Assembly (NCBI GenBank): GCA_020428025.1
Contig: JAGQNO010000006.1
Coordinates: 1 to 33,266 of the forward strand
Length of the DNA stretch: 33,266 nt
Direction of reading: 5' to 3'
Origin: Candidatus Saccharimonadota bacterium
Lineage (GTDB): Bacteria > Patescibacteriota > Saccharimonadia > Saccharimonadales > UBA4665
Part shown: piece by piece, positions 30,930-33,266 of the stretch
Layout: every line of letters starts with the position of its first letter
Numbering within the stretch: the stretch's first letter is position 1
Position numbers and translations under genes: made by a program
Notes under the pieces: model-generated
The model's database searches: none
The model's input: only the letters and a program-made list of their open reading frames with translations
What the model was told of the DNA's origin: nothing

Positions 30930-31840
30930 TTGTTTAGCTCGTGCCCGCCAAATTCGTTACGCATAGCGGCCAGCAGCTTGGTGCGAAAATCGCGCGCGTC
31001 GGCGTTCTGCTGACTGGCAATCCTAACGTCAAACGATGCCTGTATGGCCGGCATAGGTAGACTTAAATCTTTTGCTGTTTCTAGGGTCCAGCGGGCCTCG
31101 CCCGATTCCGCCACCAGACCATCTATGCCCTCTAGCTCCGGATTTTTGGTCAGCGCGTTTTGACACAGCTCATTAAGCCAACTGGTAACCACACTATGAT
31201 GCTGCCAGACCTCTCCGGCTGCAGCTAAATCCAGCCCCTGGTAGGGACCATTTTTAAGGACTTGGTAGCCCTCTGCCAACGATTCCATCATGCCGTATTC
31301 AATGGCGTTATGTGTCATTTTTACAAAGTGACCCGCGCCCGCCGGGCCAAAGTAGTGGTAGGCCCCCTCTGGCAGCGCAAGTGTTTTTAGGGCTGGCTCC
31401 ACCGTTTGGAAATCTGCCGGATTGTCTGCGCCGGCCATCATGCTAAAGCCGTTTTGGTAGCCCCAAACGCCGCCGCTGGTGCCCACGTCCACAAAGCCGT
31501 AACCGGCCTGCGCCAGCTTGACCGCCCGCTCTTTAGTTAATCTATAGTCTGAATTGCCACCATCTACCAATAGACTGCCAGCGGGTAAAACCGCAAGCCA
31601 TTCGTCAATTTGCTGATCCACGATTTCTGCCGGCAGCATCAGCCAGACCACGGCCCGATCACCCTCAAAAGCCGCAAGAACTTCTTGTTTGCTAACTGCG
31701 CGGACGGCGCCGTAGCCCACGGCTTCATCAATTTTATCTGTACTGCGGTTGTGCGCAATGGCCGTGTGCTCCGGACTCTCCGCCAATTTGCGCGCAATTT
31801 GCATGCCCATGCGCCCCAGGCCGTGAATAGCAATTTTCAT
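30926..31840 (-). CDS. gnd: 6-phosphogluconate dehydrogenase, short form
   Basis: Oxidatively decarboxylates 6-phosphogluconate to ribulose-5-phosphate. The NAD(P) fold begins MKIAIHGLGRMGMQIARKL. The substrate site shows VDGGNSDYRLT, GTSGGVWGYQNGFSMMAGA and HFVKMTHNAIEYGMMESL with the catalytic lysine. Its 304 aa match the short bacterial form (about 300) rather than the 470-aa form. The short form often prefers NAD; that is not decided here. It overlaps pgl and zwf by ATGA on each side. Confidence 0.94.
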   Translation of the reverse strand: MKIAIHGLGRMGMQIARKLAESPEHTAIAHNRSTDKIDEAVGYGAVRAVSKQEVLAAFEGDRAVVWLMLPAEIVDQQIDEWLAVLPAGSLLVDGGNSDYRLTKERAVKLAQAGYGFVDVGTSGGVWGYQNGFSMMAGADNPADFQTVEPALKTLALPEGAYHYFGPAGAGHFVKMTHNAIEYGMMESLAEGYQVLKNGPYQGLDLAAAGEVWQHHSVVTSWLNELCQNALTKNPELEGIDGLVAESGEARWTLETAKDLSLPMPAIQASFDVRIASQQNADARDFRTKLLAAMRNEFGGHELNK

Positions 31841-32505
31841 ACGTTGTTCCCTTCTATACTGTCATTATATACCACCACGCGCGGATGCTGCTTAAGGTAC
31901 TGCGCCGGCTGCTCACTCAGGCTCAGGTCCTGGTTTTGCAGCGCCTCCAGTTGCGGCTTTTTATCTTGTCCATAAGCAAAGAGCCACAGCTCTTGCACCT
32001 GGTCCAAGCCGTTAAAAGTAAGCGTGATTCTATCAAATTGCTCTGTTTGGTAGCTGGTTACTAGCCCCGCTGCCTGGACCGATTCCGTCCCCGGCAAAAT
32101 GCCCGCAATGTGTCCATCTGTCCCCATGCCCAACTGAGCGATTGAGATATCGGCAGTTTTGAGTAGTTTTTGCAGCTTGGCCTCATAGTCTGCCGCTGCC
32201 TGATGCATACTACCTAAGGGATTTTGTAAAATTGGCACTAGTGTTATACCGTCTAGGGGCGTACCGCTGTCCAGCAGCTGCTGCCAGTTTGAATCTGGGT
32301 GACCCACCGGCCCGTAGCGTTCATCGACCTGCGCAATCGTCAGATTCTGGGTGCCGTGCAGCTGCCGCAGAATGTCCGCCGTTATGACGATATTGGAGCC
32401 ACCGCTAATGAGCCACAGCACTTTTTTATTTTGATCTAGCGCGGTTTGCAAATAACTTCTGAGTGCGGCTTCCGAGTCCTGAAGCGTGGCCTGAATGAGC
32501 TGCAT
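31837..32505 (-). CDS. pgl: 6-phosphogluconolactonase
   Basis: Hydrolyses the lactone formed by Zwf. The 222-aa protein shows the DevB/SOL family motifs: LWLISGGSNIVITADILRQL, QVDERYGPVGHPDSNW and LGMGTDGHIAGILPGTESVQ. It is the first gene of the operon pgl-gnd-zwf-protease. Unlike many genes here, its ATG has a strong ribosome site (AGGAGGG), and a TATGCT -10 box lies further upstream. Confidence 0.93.
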   Translation of the reverse strand: MQLIQATLQDSEAALRSYLQTALDQNKKVLWLISGGSNIVITADILRQLHGTQNLTIAQVDERYGPVGHPDSNWQQLLDSGTPLDGITLVPILQNPLGSMHQAAADYEAKLQKLLKTADISIAQLGMGTDGHIAGILPGTESVQAAGLVTSYQTEQFDRITLTFNGLDQVQELWLFAYGQDKKPQLEALQNQDLSLSEQPAQYLKQHPRVVVYNDSIEGNNV

Positions 32506-32575
32506 GTTCCCTCCTATTTATCTCTAGCATACTCTGAGACAATAGGCTTGACCAGCTCACTGCCCAAAGAGTGCG

Positions 32576-32601
32576 CATAGTTTGACAAACTATGTTATAA
32601 T
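32576..32601 (+). promoter_or_regulatory. Extended -10 promoter with palindromic operator candidate
   Basis: TGTTATAAT (32593-32601) is an extended -10 on the plus strand. Directly upstream, CATAGTTT-gac-AAACTATG (32576-32594) is a perfect 8-bp palindrome covering the region between -35 and -10. A repressor bound there would block the promoter. No gene follows on the plus strand. Confidence 0.6.
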
Positions 32602-32607
32602 GTAAGT

Positions 32608-32661
32608 ATCAAGACAAGAAGCGCCCCGAACGGCTAATTACCTAAGGAAGCTTCTTTTTTT
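32608..32661 (+). ncRNA. Candidate small RNA with terminator
   Basis: The predicted transcript is about 54 bases. AAGAAGC (32616-32622) pairs with GCTTCTT (32650-32656) and is followed by more T (run 32655-32661). Within the loop GCC-ccgaac-GGC and CC-taa-GG can also pair, giving a possible three-way junction. It overlaps the 3' end of the opposite NYN gene by about 20 bases. No open frame of use is present. No known family is recognised. Confidence 0.4.
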
Positions 32662-33166
32662 GTATCTTCTTCTGGATATCACTATCGTCTAAGTAGCTAA
32701 AGTATGTGCTAGAGATTTCTTTATATAACGATGATCTAAACTTACGGTTGGGAAACAATATTTTCTCAAATCTGTTCTCCTGGATTAAAAAATCTACTAG
32801 CATCTTATAATCACCATCGCCAGAGACAAGAATAATTTTCTGAAATGAATCTTTTTGATACAAACGCTTCATTATAGAGAAAATTATGTCTGAATCAACG
32901 TTGCCCTTCTTCTTGCCAAGCATAGCGCTATTATGTTGCCTAAACATCAAGACAAAACCCGCTGCCTGAATCGTCTCATAAAGCTGCTCAATTTGCAGAC
33001 CTTCCTGTACGTAGCCTAAGTAATAATACGCTCGTTCTACATTATATTTTTGCTCAAGATATATTCTAAATCTTGCCAAATCAATATGCCACTTTGGGTT
33101 ACTTTTTGCGGTACCCATGTAAAGATTCTGACCGTCAATATAGGCGATGTTACCCCTGTTATTCAT
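32642..33166 (-). CDS. NYN-domain (LabA/DUF88-like) ribonuclease
   Basis: A 174-aa PIN-like NYN nuclease. The metal-binding acids are in NIAYIDGQN (D11), KGNVDSDIIFSIMKRL and ILVSGDGDYKMLVDFL. These proteins usually process or degrade RNA. The lysine-rich tail (DIQKKIQKKKLP) could bind RNA. I chose the ATG at 33166 over that at 33172, because the latter touches the TATACT -10 box directly, leaving no room for transcription to start before it. The gene is clearly more AT-rich than its neighbours and uses many A/T-ending codons, which suggests recent acquisition. The rest of the window to 33266 shows no further gene. Confidence 0.85.
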   Translation of the reverse strand: MNNRGNIAYIDGQNLYMGTAKSNPKWHIDLARFRIYLEQKYNVERAYYYLGYVQEGLQIEQLYETIQAAGFVLMFRQHNSAMLGKKKGNVDSDIIFSIMKRLYQKDSFQKIILVSGDGDYKMLVDFLIQENRFEKILFPNRKFRSSLYKEISSTYFSYLDDSDIQKKIQKKKLP

Positions 33167-33266
33167 GTACATAGTATATCAGATTTTAATGCGATTTAGT
33201 AGGACACAAGAAACATTTTTGAGAGCTTACTAGAATGCAGTCTATCTCCTATACTTAAATATGCAA

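Overview
The window reads as a chromosomal fragment of a small-genome bacterium, most likely a Candidatus Saccharibacteria (TM7, Patescibacteria) member. This is an inference from style. Genes are densely packed, with ATGA overlaps or convergent ends separated by 0-2 bases. Core genes (der, gltX, pyrH, rlmH, tRNAs) are mixed with short or reduced enzymes and many proteins made of one transmembrane helix plus a disordered region. A close structural match to the actinobacterial protease MarP also fits, because Saccharibacteria live on Actinobacteria. Most genes lie on the minus strand.

Layout. 1-372: the end of a small membrane protein with unusual codon use, then a structured non-coding stretch. 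371-5281 (minus): der, then an apparent operon of a soluble PAS histidine kinase, a response regulator with a very long disordered tail, and an RsuA/RluB-type pseudouridine synthase. 5427-5778: tRNA-Glu(CTC) with a long leader, a perfect 20-bp terminator hairpin and a cluster of small hairpins. 5780-6539: a PIN-domain toxin with an unrecognised antitoxin. 6677-8581: a short UDP-sugar dehydrogenase homologue and a divergent unknown gene. 8582-11567: a tight operon of an 89-aa unknown protein, a UmuD-like protein, UmuC, a TylF-like methyltransferase and RlmH. 11899-15151: DUF3048 protein, membrane histidine kinase and receiver-only regulator. 15252-20587: gltX, a DUF4367-like membrane protein, a PEGA/beta-propeller-like protein and a sortase. 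20653-22235: tRNA-Leu(CAA), an NnrD-like kinase-fold protein and a coiled-coil protein. 22367-24549: xth and pyrH back to back, then a DedA protein. 24680-27025: tRNA-Ser(GGA) and a MacB-type ABC pair. 27011-32505: an NRAMP-family transporter and the operon pgl-gnd-zwf-marP-like. 32576-33166: a promoter with a palindrome, a possible small RNA, and an AT-rich NYN-domain nuclease gene.

How the genes work together. pgl, gnd and zwf form the complete oxidative pentose phosphate branch and should supply NADPH and ribulose-5-phosphate. The MarP-like protease is translationally coupled to them. The sortase, the DUF3048, DUF4367-like and PEGA proteins, the MacB pair and two histidine kinases suggest heavy investment in the cell surface and in sensing, as expected for an episymbiont. 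The umu operon links translesion synthesis to a UmuD-like protein that has lost the residues needed for self-cleavage.

The observations most worth checking are: the UmuD-like protein lacking both catalytic residues; at least eight genes with a -10 hexamer 6-8 bases before the start codon, which predicts leaderless mRNAs; the 24-bp divergent xth/pyrH promoter with overlapping -10 boxes; the isolated promoter-palindrome-hairpin unit at 32576-32661; and the structured region at 187-372.
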